Source: Methanothermobacter thermautotrophicus
GTDB taxonomy: Archaea > Methanobacteriota > Methanobacteria > Methanobacteriales > Methanothermobacteraceae
DNA: 64,000 bases
NCBI RefSeq assembly: GCF_014889545.1
Contig: NZ_QKOF01000003.1
Coordinates: forward strand, 178,010-242,009
Direction: 5' to 3'
Shown: positions 26,746 to 35,382 of the stretch, in pieces
Position numbering within the stretch: the first letter of the stretch is position 1
How the letters are laid out: each line of letters starts with the position of its first letter
The notes under the pieces: model-generated
The model's input: only the letters and a program-made list of their open reading frames with translations
Told to the model about the DNA's origin: nothing
Databases searched by the model: none
Translations under genes and position numbers: made by a program

Positions 26746-27768
26746 ATGAAGGAACTCATGAAGCGTCTTGCAGTTGCAAGCGGAATCTCTGGATTTGAAG
26801 GTGAGGTAAGGGATATCATAGCATCAGAACTCGAGGGACATGTTGATGAGATAGAGGAGGACAGCCTCGGTAACATCATCGCGGTGAAGAGGGGGTCCGG
26901 TCCCTCAATCATGCTGGCAGCCCACATGGATGAGATAGGTCTCATGGTGAGGCACATAGATAAGAAGGGGTTCATAAGGTTCTCAAAGATCGGGGGGATC
27001 AGTGACCAGATGATACTCAACCAGGCAGTCTGGATTCACGGGGAGAATGGACCCGTGATGGGTGTCATCGGGTCAAAGCCACCCCACAGGATGAAGGCCT
27101 CTGAGAGGAAGAAGGTAACAACCCATGATAACATGTTCATCGACATAGGCGCCTCTTCAAGGGAGGAGGCAGAGGAGCTGGTGGCTGTGGGGGACCCCAT
27201 AACATTCCATGCACCCTACAGTGAACTCCCCAACTCCCGTTTCACTGGGAAGGCCCTGGACAATCGTATAGGCTGCCTTGTAATGGTTGAGGTACTCAAG
27301 CGGGTTGAAACGGATGCAACCGTCTATGGTGTTGGAACGGTCCAGGAGGAGGTTGGTCTCAAGGGTGCCAGGACCTCAGCCTTCAGGCTCAACCCTGACA
27401 TGGCCCTGGCACTGGATGTTACAATAGCCGGGGATCATCCCGGGATGAAGGAGGAGGAGGCCCCTGCGAAGCTCGACGGTGGACCTGCCATAATCCTCAC
27501 CGATGCCAGCGGGAGGGGTATAATAACCCATCCACGTGTTAAGGACTGGCTGCTTGAGACTGCACGTGAGGAGGACATACCTGTCCAGATAGAGGTGAGT
27601 GAGGGGGGTACAACCGATGCAACCGCCATTCATCTCACAAGGGAGGGCATACCCGCCGGTGTGGTATCTGTACCCACAAGGTACATCCATACAACGGTGA
27701 GCATGGCAAGCATGAAGGACATCGAGATGACCGTTGATCTCCTTGTTAAGGCAATTGAAAGATTATAA
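26746..27768 (+). CDS. M42-family aminopeptidase (TET type)
   Basis: 340 aa from ATG 26746. Dizinc-site residues are visible in order: His/Asp in 'AAHMDEIG' (~60), bridging Asp in 'KALDNRIG' (~172), catalytic and ligand Glu in 'VQEEVGLKG' (~202), Asp in 'ALDVTIAGD' (~224) and His in 'YIHTTVS' (~315). M42 enzymes form 12-subunit tetrahedral aminopeptidases that clear peptides in the cytoplasm. All ligands are present, so it should be active. Confidence 0.92.
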   Translation: MKELMKRLAVASGISGFEGEVRDIIASELEGHVDEIEEDSLGNIIAVKRGSGPSIMLAAHMDEIGLMVRHIDKKGFIRFSKIGGISDQMILNQAVWIHGENGPVMGVIGSKPPHRMKASERKKVTTHDNMFIDIGASSREEAEELVAVGDPITFHAPYSELPNSRFTGKALDNRIGCLVMVEVLKRVETDATVYGVGTVQEEVGLKGARTSAFRLNPDMALALDVTIAGDHPGMKEEEAPAKLDGGPAIILTDASGRGIITHPRVKDWLLETAREEDIPVQIEVSEGGTTDATAIHLTREGIPAGVVSVPTRYIHTTVSMASMKDIEMTVDLLVKAIERL

Positions 27769-27784
27769 CCCCCCTCCTATTCTT

Positions 27785-28012
27785 TTAGCTGGACATTAAC
27801 TTCATTTTCCCGTCAAAGTAGAATATGCAGGGACTGTCAGTCCAGCGATCATAGACCTCAACAACATACTCAGCCCCATCCCCGAAGTTTTCAGGGTCTA
27901 TAAGTTCCCTGAGGAGTCTGATGATGTTTTCATCTGAGACCCCTGTTTTCCAAGGAAACTCGCACTCCTTCTTCATTTCAAAGACCCTTATTACGACTTT
28001 CCTTTTATTCAA
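27785..28012 (-). CDS. Small hypothetical protein
   Basis: 75 aa from TTG 28012, chosen because GGAGG lies 8 bases upstream; the longer frame has no ribosome site. The sequence is basic at the start and acidic in the middle ('VSDENIIRLLRELIDPENFGD'), ending 'YVVEVYDRWTDSPCIFYFDG'. No family is recognised. It is the last typical chromosomal gene before the AT-rich island. Confidence 0.6.
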   Translation of the reverse strand: MNKRKVVIRVFEMKKECEFPWKTGVSDENIIRLLRELIDPENFGDGAEYVVEVYDRWTDSPCIFYFDGKMKLMSS

Positions 28013-28124
28013 AATTAAACCCTCCATTAATGGTAAATATAACGAACATAAAATCACAGGACAATCTTAGACCATAAACCGCAAAACCATAATAAAAATG
28101 ATCGGATACACATAATACATGTAA

Positions 28125-28347
28125 AAAATTGAAAAAAGAGAACAAGAACAAATCGAACAAAAAGACCTTATAAACGTCCGGATAAAGAAAGACCCCAAAG
28201 AAATACGCTTAACCCTGCCAGTGGGACGGGGTGGGAAACTATACATTCCCAAGGAAGCCCCGCGAAACCCTGAACACCAAAAAAGGCGACCTACTGGACC
28301 TGAAGATCGAAAACATCATGAGGTTAAAAAATTATAAGAGGGGGTGA
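28125..28347 (+). pseudogene. AbrB/SpoVT-like gene, frameshifted
   Basis: Two frames together read as one protein: '...LINVRIKKDPKEIRLTLPVG' then 'KLYIPKEARETLN' and 'KKGDLLDLKIEN'. The frame changes within the C-rich stretch at about 28259. It parallels the intact AbrB-like gene at 36204 along its length ('IRKDVKEVLETLPVA', 'VYLPKH', 'AGDMIDLEIE'). No in-frame ATG/GTG start or ribosome site was found, which also points to decay. AbrB-fold proteins are DNA-binding swapped-hairpin dimers, often antitoxins or regulators. Confidence 0.65.
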
Positions 28348-28351
28348 GAAA

Positions 28352-28683
28352 ATGGGGATATTAAGCATTTTGAAAGGTATAGTATATCTATTGTTATAGG
28401 TGTGCTTATACTCTTTGGAGCCAGCTTGTTACATCACAACAGCTACAACAATCCAGCACAACACATAATACAAGAAGTGCAAAAGCATACAGGAATACCA
28501 GCCCCTCAGATACAAAATACAAAAACACCACCCGACACTTATCCACCAGACGATTCTAACAATTTCGATCCAAATAGTATACATGGTATAATGGACATGA
28601 CGAACCTTATGAATACAATGAAAATCAATAAGAAGATGGATTCAAAAAGAATCCCTCTGGAAAAATGCTTTCTCCTATTTTAA
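28352..28683 (+). pseudogene. Small membrane protein, frameshifted
   Basis: ATG 28352 follows AGAGGGGGTGAG and encodes 'MGILSILKGIVYLLL' before a stop at 28397. The adjacent frame continues the hydrophobic helix ('GVLILFGASLLHHN') and runs to 28683 with a Pro/Asn/Thr-rich outer part. A single frameshift near 28395 explains both halves. It starts 4 bases after the AbrB-like remnant, so the two formed an operon. No family is recognised. Confidence 0.55.
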
Positions 28684-28897
28684 GCAGGAAACATGATTTT
28701 AGAGAGTAAGGGGTTAGTCAACTAATCTTTTACTCACCCATCCCCCAAACCAGCTTATTTCGGAGAACAAGGATCGCAAAAACATTCCAAGCCATGAAAT
28801 AGCCCCTTACAAATTTACCCGTTTCCTGCGAACGTCTGACAGCCCTTTTTCAGCCAATCACAGGAACAGATGAACATTTTCTCTTGGACGCTTATCC

Positions 28898-28952
28898 ACT
28901 GAAACAGTACTGAAACGGCACTGAAGCAGTACTGACACGCTACTGACACACA
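28898..28952. repeat. Five tandem 11-bp repeats (ACTGAAACAGT-like)
   Basis: Five consecutive 11-mers: ACTGAAACAGT, ACTGAAACGGC, ACTGAAGCAGT, ACTGACACGCT, ACTGACACACA, without gaps. The 11-base period is close to one DNA turn, so ACTGA lies on one face throughout. Such phased arrays often bind multimeric proteins; none is identified here. Confidence 0.85.
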
Positions 28953-29112
28953 GCAAAAACAGCTTATTCAAAAAACAGGAGTGGCAAAACATCCCCATCC
29001 CATGGACGGCCCCTTATAAACTTTATTCGTTTCCTGTTAACGCCTAACAGCCCATTTTCAAACAATCGCAAGGACAGATGGACATTTTCATTTTCCTGTG
29101 GACGGTTTTTTC

Positions 29113-29145
29113 ACTGTCACAACACTGTCATTTTACTGTCATTCC
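29113..29145. repeat. Three tandem 11-bp repeats (ACTGTCA-like)
   Basis: ACTGTCACAAC, ACTGTCATTTT and ACTGTCATTCC, again exactly 11 bases apart. They occupy the same position after the second copy of the duplicated segment as the five-unit array does after the first, so the arrays are probably related. Confidence 0.8.
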
Positions 29146-29365
29146 AAAATGTTGGAAGAAGACCACATGATATTCTTTTTCTATACACCATGCTCTCAAA
29201 AAATATGCCGGAAAACATCTTCCAAGAATTAGAACACCACCCCGAAAAAAATTCTGCTCGACAACCGCTTGCAACATCTTCGAGGATTCAAACAGGTTGA
29301 AAGGGGAGGGTGCTCGAATACTTGATCGGATCTTAAAGGGAAAACAGGACCATATACGATTTTTT

Positions 29366-29432
29366 AGAAAAATTTCAAAGGATGAGAACAAACTCCTAGT
29401 TTTGCAATATTTTCTATCCTTGAAATTTTTCC
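29366..29432. repeat. 17-bp inverted repeat
   Basis: Arm AAAAATTTCAA-AGGAT (29368-29383) pairs with ATCCT-TGAAATTTTT (29416-29430) across a 32-base loop, with flanking matches. It lies in non-coding AT-rich DNA, about 240 bases before the surface-protein gene. Possible RNA hairpin or relic of a mobile element; no transposase is nearby. Confidence 0.6.
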
Positions 29433-29671
29433 GGGTAACTAATATCATGAAAAAAAACAGGGGGGCTGGGAGAGAAGCTTTTTAAGGGGGAATTTGTATC
29501 TTAGTTTTTTCGTATGCATATTTTTTTGTGTGCCAAGCTCGATACCCCAAAAAATATGACATGAAGGGATGATGATCATAAATGTTTTTCTGTTTATGAT
29601 AAATAGTAATCGTTTTATATTATAATTTATTATATTATTGTTTGGAGACCGCTACTGGGAGGGTTTATTAT

Positions 29672-32289
29672 ATGAGACGGTTTGTGTTCGTCCTGGCAGT
29701 TTCCGTCCTTGTTTTTTGTCTTGCAGGAGGTGCTGAGGCAGCCAGTCTCAACTACAATGAGATCCTCCGACGCCTCCAAACTAATCAAAAACTACAAAGA
29801 ACAGCAGGGCAAGATATCCCAACAGACTATAATATGAGAACAAGACCATAAGAGCAGATGATTATCTCTACGCCGCCTCCAACACGATAATAAACCTCAA
29901 CCAAAACAAAAGAGTTGAGATAACATTCAACAGCATCCAACCCCCTACAAAACCTGCAGGGTCAACCACAGGAACACTAACAAAACAGGAGTACCTACAG
30001 ACAGCCCAGAACATTAAAAACTTCATAGAAACCAAGAAAAGATCGCCAAACTATGCCACAACAAAGATAGGACAAATCAGATACGAAACCCTAATCTACA
30101 CCTTCGCAAAAATAATAAACCACTACAACACAACAGACAAACTACCAGACAGCATCCAGATAACACAAACCACTGGAATAGGAGAAACCATAACCAAAGA
30201 CACCACACCACCCCTTACAAGTATATCTCCTGATCCTGGAGTATATGATCATCCGATAACGGTGACTATCACAGCAACCGACAACAAAGACAACAACCCC
30301 AGGATCAACTACCAGGTAGATGGGAGGAGCTACACAGGCAGTAGAATAGCAACAATAGATCTTGGTGAAGGCACACACACCATCAAGTATTATGCAATCG
30401 ACAAGGATGGTAACAAAGCCCAGGAACAAACAGCAACATACATCATCAAAGAAAGCACACCTGTGAGATGTTCTCTTACCTTAACTTCAACAGCTTTTAC
30501 ATGGGGGCCTGTACTTAACCTGGATAAATTACACAACTTTTATGAACATGGGATGTCTCCTGAGGAATATTTTATGGTAAATTATGGCGATCCTTATGTT
30601 TTGGGAGTATGAGCCAGTCCCTGAGGTTTTATGATTTGGGCTTTGTTCCTTTCAGGGTTTCGCTGCCAGTTACTGTTGATGGTCCGGCTAAGGGTATAAA
30701 GTGTTGCATGGAGGAGGACGGCGCCCTTTGAAGGTGAGATAAGCATCATAGTTGACGGACAAACAATATGCACAAAAATGTACGTTAATGGGGCTTGGAT
30801 ACCCATCAAAGATAAGATCAAACAGATTAATGCCTCAGAATTTTAATATGGTTTCACAGTTAGCCCTCCTAAAACTAAACAACCTCACAAAAACCAGCCA
30901 GGGGGCAGATGTTATGGCAAATCCACCAATATGGCTTGGAATATCTTAACAATCTCACAGGGGGATGATATACGTGACTACACCATACAACATCTTGAAG
31001 AACTTGCAAAGGACACCCTCCAATATCACCATAGATTATCCAGGAGAAGCTAAGAAGACGATAATGGGGCTGCCATTCGGGGGCGCGCCAGTAAAACCGC
31101 AACTTCACACATCAAACCTTTTAACGGGACATACAACGGAGCCTATGATGATCCAGAACTTGGAAGAATAGATGCAGGCTACCAGGGAATAGTATCATAC
31201 ACAGTGGCAACAACAAAAAAATATCAGATAACTTGCTGAGGGAATGGCTCACGAGAAAACCTCAAACCCCAGGGACCATAAAAAGCAGCCTATGGGACAG
31301 CACTTGCAGCACTCGAAACCTACACGACAAATTAGCAGACGAAATAGCAAAAAAATACTAATATGGACCCGGACAAAACCAATAATAGTATCGGTTGCTG
31401 ACACCCCCGAGGACACGTTCATGACACTGGAATGCGACCATAACATGGGAGTTGCGGCCACAGGAACACCAGAAAACCTCAAAGCATTCAACTATGCCAG
31501 AACAGCAAGCATAAACATTTTCGAATTCCTTGTGATGCAACGCCTATTCCCACCAGCAAACATCACAGATCCCAGCCAGATTATGAGCACCGGTGTATCC
31601 ACAGATATAGGCTACAGGATCATGACAGGCCAACCCATAAAACATCACACTAGATGGAAACTACACCATGATATGGTAGCAAGTACCTCATCATAGATAC
31701 AGGAACAGGAATAGTAAGAGACCTCGAACTCCTCAAGGGTTGCATGGGAGCATACTGCTTCAGCCACCAGCAAACAGAATGGGCCGCCAACCTTGCAAAA
31801 GAAATGTTGAATAGTACGGATATAATAAATAAGGTTTCTCAGATTTTGGTGAATATTTTTAACAAGTTAGTTTATAATCCTTATCTAAGGATAGCTTCTG
31901 AGCTTAGCAAAGCCCTACCATTGGATAACCAATACACCTATCTCGGAAGTTCACCCATATATCTAATAGATTTAAGGACAATGAATAGAGTAGGAATTGG
32001 TGGTGTTGTCAAGGTTTATGGTGGTCGTGATCCATCGAACACCTGGTTGTCTTTGCACGTAGAAACCTTTAACGTGCCTGCCAGCTTTAGAGGTGTATAT
32101 ATAATGGAATGTGACGTGACATGTCATAGGCAGAATGGCAAAATAGAAAGATACACATCACATGCCATTATTTCAACTTATGAAGACACGTCAGTCCTTG
32201 GATTGGACTCCTGCGAATTCCATTTTGATAACATCCCTGTGGATGTGGCAAGAATCGACGAAGAAATCTATGGATTCAAAATATTTTAG
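29672..32289 (+). pseudogene. Secreted pseudomurein-binding modular surface protein, multiply frameshifted, ending in tail A
   Basis: The ancestral product would be about 870 aa. ATG 29672 begins a signal peptide ('RRFVFVLAVSVLVFCLAGG', then AEA). The frame changes near 29840; the next frame holds a pseudomurein-binding repeat ('FIETKKRSPNYATTKIGQIRY') and a chitobiase-C-like beta domain ('NYQVDGRSYTGSRIATIDLG') up to 30612. From there to 31740 coding segments continue through several frame changes and stops ('DTPEDTFMTLECDHNMGVAA', 'GTGIVRDLELLKGCMG'). The last segment, open from about 31690 to 32289, runs through the seam 'YCFSHQQTEWAANLAKEML' into tail A (~160 aa, no recognised fold). The upstream part is clearly dead; tail A itself is undamaged. 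Codon use is rich in AAA, ATA and AAC, unlike the core genes. Confidence 0.8.
31756..31811 (+). repeat. Seam repeat, copy 1 (before tail A)
   Basis: A 56-base block that starts TGCTTCAGCCACC and ends GAAATGTTGAA. It recurs at 32857-32912 with only two mismatches, while the sequences on both sides are unrelated except for reading frame. It encodes the seam CFSHxQTEWAANLAKEMLN. Confidence 0.92.
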
Positions 32290-32299
32290 AAGGGATATT

Positions 32300-32833
32300 A
32301 TGCGTTTACGTAGCATACTATTAGTTGTAGTCTTTGTTTGCGTCCTCGCCCTTTCTATAAACTCTCTAGTATCCTATTTGAGTCATAGACCTGTCATTTA
32401 TAGTGAGGGCGAGATTACTATGGATCATGGCAACTTCAGAATGAGTGAAGGGGATGTGAAAGGTTTTTATTGTGATGAATATGTGAGTTTTGCGTTGCCA
32501 GATGGATGGTCAGGCAGGACAAAAGTCATAGATTCTTGCAAGACGTTGTTTGCTTGGAACAGTACTGAAGCCTTATCTGCCGGACCCACCAGACTACATT
32601 CACTCGATGATGCTCTCAATGAACTGGAGGATGTAATTTCAAAGAACGCGACAAAAATTGACGATCATCCAGCCTACATAATAAAAACAAAAAACCCAAA
32701 GAACCCATACACATACACTACCTACATTTACATAAAAACAGGCGATACAATCTATGAGATAATATATTCAAGTAAAACCGAGGAGCCAGAAGGACTTAAA
32801 CAAATACTAAGAACACTAAAAGTCAAAAAATAA
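32300..32833 (+). CDS. Membrane-anchored extracytoplasmic protein, candidate immunity protein for tail A
   Basis: 177 aa from ATG 32300, with AGAAGGGAT upstream; the longer open frame overlaps tail A and lacks a ribosome site. One N-terminal membrane helix (~5-25) anchors an outer domain whose pattern 'VSFALPDGWSG', 'DDHPAYIIKTKN', 'YIYIKTGDTIYEIIYSS' resembles PsbP/Mog1-like domains seen in archaeal lipoproteins. It begins 10 bases after tail A and ends 2 bases before the next tail cassette, the usual place of an immunity gene. That role is inference from position and topology. Confidence 0.6.
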   Translation: MRLRSILLVVVFVCVLALSINSLVSYLSHRPVIYSEGEITMDHGNFRMSEGDVKGFYCDEYVSFALPDGWSGRTKVIDSCKTLFAWNSTEALSAGPTRLHSLDDALNELEDVISKNATKIDDHPAYIIKTKNPKNPYTYTTYIYIKTGDTIYEIIYSSKTEEPEGLKQILRTLKVKK

Positions 32834-32835
32834 CA

Positions 32836-33579
32836 TTGAAAGCCCCCCCAACACAGTGCTTCAGCCACCTGCAAACAGAATGGGCCGCCAACCTTGCAAA
32901 AGAAATGTTAAACGATACTCTCTTCGGTAGCATGGTTGGCGTGGTAGGTACATCTGTCTTTGAAGGAGCTACTGCTGAGGATGCACTGGTAGGATGCGAG
33001 CTATTAGCATCAAGAGCAGGGCCGTATGGTATAATCATCGCAGCCGTTATACTCTATATATGTCTAGCTTGGAAATACCCTGACATGGTCCTACCATTAA
33101 TCGAGAAGGAGGTCTTCGTATCCGAACTGATGTGGTGTAGTATCCAGACGATTTTAAAAGAAAACCCATCAATCAAAGATCAAGATCTCTTCTTACAAGC
33201 AGCCCTGTTGTTATTGGAATTAGCGAAAAATGATAAATTTCAAAAAGAACTATATGATGCAATGAGGAAAGGAAAAAATATTGATGATGTTTTTAATAAA
33301 TATGCTCCTGGTGGTTTAAGAGATCCAGGGGAAGGATGGGATAAGGTGGGACAATGTCTTAGGGAAGCTTTCAACAATTTAAAATTGGCCATAAAGAATA
33401 GGGATTCTAAAGCCATTATAATGACTAGTGCTGCTATAGTCGCAAGTCTTACGATGGTAGGCTGCATATTGGCAGATGCTGCTATTAAACCAATATGGGA
33501 TGCTTTAGAGAAAATAAATAAAGAAGAAGAGAAATCCAGGCCCAAGAATAACAATACGACCATTACGAGCAGGGGATAA
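32836..33579 (+). CDS. Orphan tail cassette B (seam plus membrane-active-looking tail)
   Basis: 247 aa frame from TTG 32836, with no ribosome site. It begins 'PPTQCFSHLQTEWAANLAKEML', the same seam as before tail A, then diverges at once. Tail B has a hydrophobic segment ('GPYGIIIAAVILYICLAW', ~residues 57-74), an amphipathic helical middle and a second hydrophobic segment (~195-215), ending in a basic Asn/Thr-rich tail. It has no signal peptide or start of its own, as expected for a stored alternative C-terminus rather than an independent gene. A pore-forming activity is a guess from hydrophobicity only. Confidence 0.65.
   Translation: MKAPPTQCFSHLQTEWAANLAKEMLNDTLFGSMVGVVGTSVFEGATAEDALVGCELLASRAGPYGIIIAAVILYICLAWKYPDMVLPLIEKEVFVSELMWCSIQTILKENPSIKDQDLFLQAALLLLELAKNDKFQKELYDAMRKGKNIDDVFNKYAPGGLRDPGEGWDKVGQCLREAFNNLKLAIKNRDSKAIIMTSAAIVASLTMVGCILADAAIKPIWDALEKINKEEEKSRPKNNNTTITSRG
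32857..32912 (+). repeat. Seam repeat, copy 2 (before tail B)
   Basis: 54 of 56 bases are identical to 31756-31811. Recombination between the two copies would delete tail A with its downstream gene and fuse tail B in frame to the surface protein. Confidence 0.92.
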
Positions 33580-33583
33580 AAAG

Positions 33584-34378
33584 ATGATTTCATGGTTGTT
33601 CAAGGCTTTTAAGAAAAAATCATTACTGAATAAAGGTGTTGATCTTTTAAATCAAGGTAAATATGGAGAAAGTATAAGATACTTTGATAAAGCACTAGAA
33701 ATAGATTCAGAATATGCCTTGGCATGGTACAATAAAGGTGTTGCGCTCCGAAACCTTAATAAATACAAAGAAGCACTCACATGTTTTAATAAAGCCCTAG
33801 AATTAACCCCTAATTTAAAAGAAGCATGGATTAATAAAGGAGTTATTTTTGGAAATTTGGAGAGGGATAAAGAAGCATTAGACTGCTATGATAAAGTTTT
33901 AGAGCTGAATCCCCAGGATTATAAGGCATTAGCTCTGAAGGGTCTTGCTCTAAATAAACTTGAAAAACATGAAGAAGCACTAAAATGCTATAATAAAGCA
34001 CTGGAATTAAACCAAGATTTGCCTGAGGCATGGTATGGTAAAGCTTTGAGTTTAGAAAACTGTGAAAGGTATGAAGAAGCACTAAAATGCTATAACAAAG
34101 CACTAGAATTAGATCCAAAAAACCCAGAGATATGGAGAGGTAAAGGTGGAGCATTAGTAGCTTTGAAAAGGTACAAAGAAGCTCTGAAATGTTTGGATAA
34201 ACTTTTAGAGTTAAATTTAAAAGATGTAAATGCATTGTATGCTAAAGGTTTAATCCTTGAAGCACTGAAAAAATACGAAGGAGCTCTGGAATGCTTCAAC
34301 AAAGCTTTAGAAGTAAATCCTAATTTTGAACCCGCCAAGAAGAGGATGGAAGAGATTCTATCTTCTGAATCCCAATAG
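33584..34378 (+). CDS. Tetratricopeptide-repeat protein (about 7 TPRs), intact
   Basis: 264 aa from ATG 33584, with GGGGAT upstream, 4 bases after tail B. A short basic amphipathic start ('MISWLFKAFKKKSLLNKG') leads into about seven 34-residue TPR units with the G/A-Y-x-A pattern ('YKEALTCFNKALEL', 'YEEALKCYNKALEL'). There is no signal peptide, so it is cytoplasmic, possibly membrane-associated by its N-terminus. It shares long identical nucleotide stretches with the broken TPR gene at 37132. Position suggests a partner or protector of tail B, but TPR proteins are common in this genus, so this is open. Confidence 0.8.
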   Translation: MISWLFKAFKKKSLLNKGVDLLNQGKYGESIRYFDKALEIDSEYALAWYNKGVALRNLNKYKEALTCFNKALELTPNLKEAWINKGVIFGNLERDKEALDCYDKVLELNPQDYKALALKGLALNKLEKHEEALKCYNKALELNQDLPEAWYGKALSLENCERYEEALKCYNKALELDPKNPEIWRGKGGALVALKRYKEALKCLDKLLELNLKDVNALYAKGLILEALKKYEGALECFNKALEVNPNFEPAKKRMEEILSSESQ

Positions 34379-35129
34379 TCAGAGTAACAGATAATTGAGG
34401 CACTGCTTATAACTGTATAGCGAAGGTTACCCCGGATTTTCATGAAAATTAAAATGGCATCAGATGGGTGTAAATCACCAGTGACATAATACTGGATGGT
34501 CTAATTACTCCATTCCAGCGCAAATTTCAATAAAATGAAAGAAACCCGGCATTCATGCCTACGGGGGACTGCCAGGTTTGATACAGGATTTTCCCTGCCG
34601 GTTCCGGGCACCTTCAGTGGCTCTGAACTTTACTCGCGCTGTCCCTGTACCTCTTTCAGGTGATCAGGAATTATTTTTCGTATACAGGCGCTCATGCCTG
34701 TTCTGGGTGGGACTTTGCCTTTAAGGGCCTCGATTTCATCAGAGTAGGGTCTGATAATCATCATTATCAAAAACAGCCTTGAGAAAGCTTAGCAGGAAAA
34801 TAAAAACTTTTAGCAGCTTCTAGTAACCGAGAAATATTTTCAAATCCCTGGAAAAGCAGGAAAAGCGTTTTTTAGGGGCTTGCAGGAGGTAAAAAATATT
34901 ATAGGATTCTTGGAAATGGAGAATAGACTACTTTTAAGGGGGGGAGGCTTTTGGAGGATTAAAAAAGAGAAAAAGTAGTTAATCGAGTGAGGGTTTTCAG
35001 ATCCTGGAAGCCCCTCAAAACCCCTAATATAATACTTTTTATAATCCTATTTTAAGGTTTTGGGATAACAAGGGGTTATCCAAAAAATCTATCTCATTAC
35101 AGCCTGCTCTCTGTTCTTCTTATCTTCTT
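34379..35129. other. Mostly non-coding DNA inside the island
   Basis: It holds one plausible small minus-strand gene (34630-34764, listed) and otherwise AT-rich DNA. Around 34835-34885 the minus strand contains AAAAAACGCTTTTCC...CCAGGGATTTGA, a motif that recurs at 39470-39610 on the plus strand, so these spacers share a repeat family. A T-rich stretch near 35030-35050 could be a terminator. No RNA gene was recognised. Confidence 0.45.
34630..34764 (-). CDS. Small ORF, 44 aa, unknown
   Basis: A minus-strand frame from ATG 34764 to TAA. The product begins 'MMIIRPYSDEIEALKGKVPP' and ends 'IIPDHLKEVQGQRE'. Codon use (GAG, GCC, GGC, CCC, AGA) is like the core genome rather than the island, so it could be a real small gene or the end of a larger one lost by deletion. 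There is no clear ribosome site. Family unknown. Confidence 0.35.
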   Translation of the reverse strand: MMIIRPYSDEIEALKGKVPPRTGMSACIRKIIPDHLKEVQGQRE

Positions 35130-35267
35130 TTAGCTTTGCAATGTTTTTTGTATGTAGATCATTTCTTTGAGTGCTTTAAGCCAAGTCTCTTGAAGTTTCC
35201 TCATTTTCTTATCCAGGTCCTCGTCCTCGATTTCTTTTTCTATTCCTCGTGCCATGTCGATTATCAT
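35130..35267 (-). CDS. Small helical protein, 45 aa, downstream of the HTH pseudogene
   Basis: ATG 35267 is preceded by AAGGAGGG (35283-35276) at 8 bases, an excellent ribosome site. The product 'MIIDMARGIEKEIEDEDLDK...' is entirely helical and highly charged, ending 'MIYIQKTLQS'. It may be an independent small gene or the detached end of the decayed gene at 35383-36085, whose last segment lies about 115 bases upstream. Confidence 0.5.
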   Translation of the reverse strand: MIIDMARGIEKEIEDEDLDKKMRKLQETWLKALKEMIYIQKTLQS

Positions 35268-35382
35268 CTTTCCAACCCTCCTTATGGTTTTTTTGTTTTT
35301 CGGTGTATGGACGTTTTTGTTTCTCTTCCTGTAGTCTTTTTTTCTTCAGGTAATCTGTCTTGGATTGGGAGAACTAGTTTCA

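Larger units (their letters stand above)
28684..29641. other. Non-coding region with a degenerate ~150-200 bp duplication
   Basis: Two diverged copies of one segment follow each other: about 28748-28897 and about 28963-29112. Shared landmarks are CAGCTTATT, a GCAAAAACAT/GCAAAACAT block, GCCCCTTA, TTCCTG..AACG, AACAG(C)CC and GGACG. Each copy ends in an array of 11-base repeats (listed separately). From 29146 to 29641 the DNA is very AT-rich, with an inverted repeat at 29366-29432 and no believable gene; the minus-strand frame at 29128-29448 has no ribosome site. A TATA-like TTTATATTATAA lies at ~29614-29625, upstream of the surface-protein gene. Confidence 0.6.

Noticed and set aside
28684..29145. 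CRISPR array
   Set aside because: The repeats are 11 bp, contiguous and without unique spacers; no Cas genes are in the window.
29128..29448. 106-codon minus-strand frame in the island spacer
   Set aside because: Very Phe-rich translation of AT-rich DNA, no start signals, and it runs through the 11-bp repeats and the inverted repeat.
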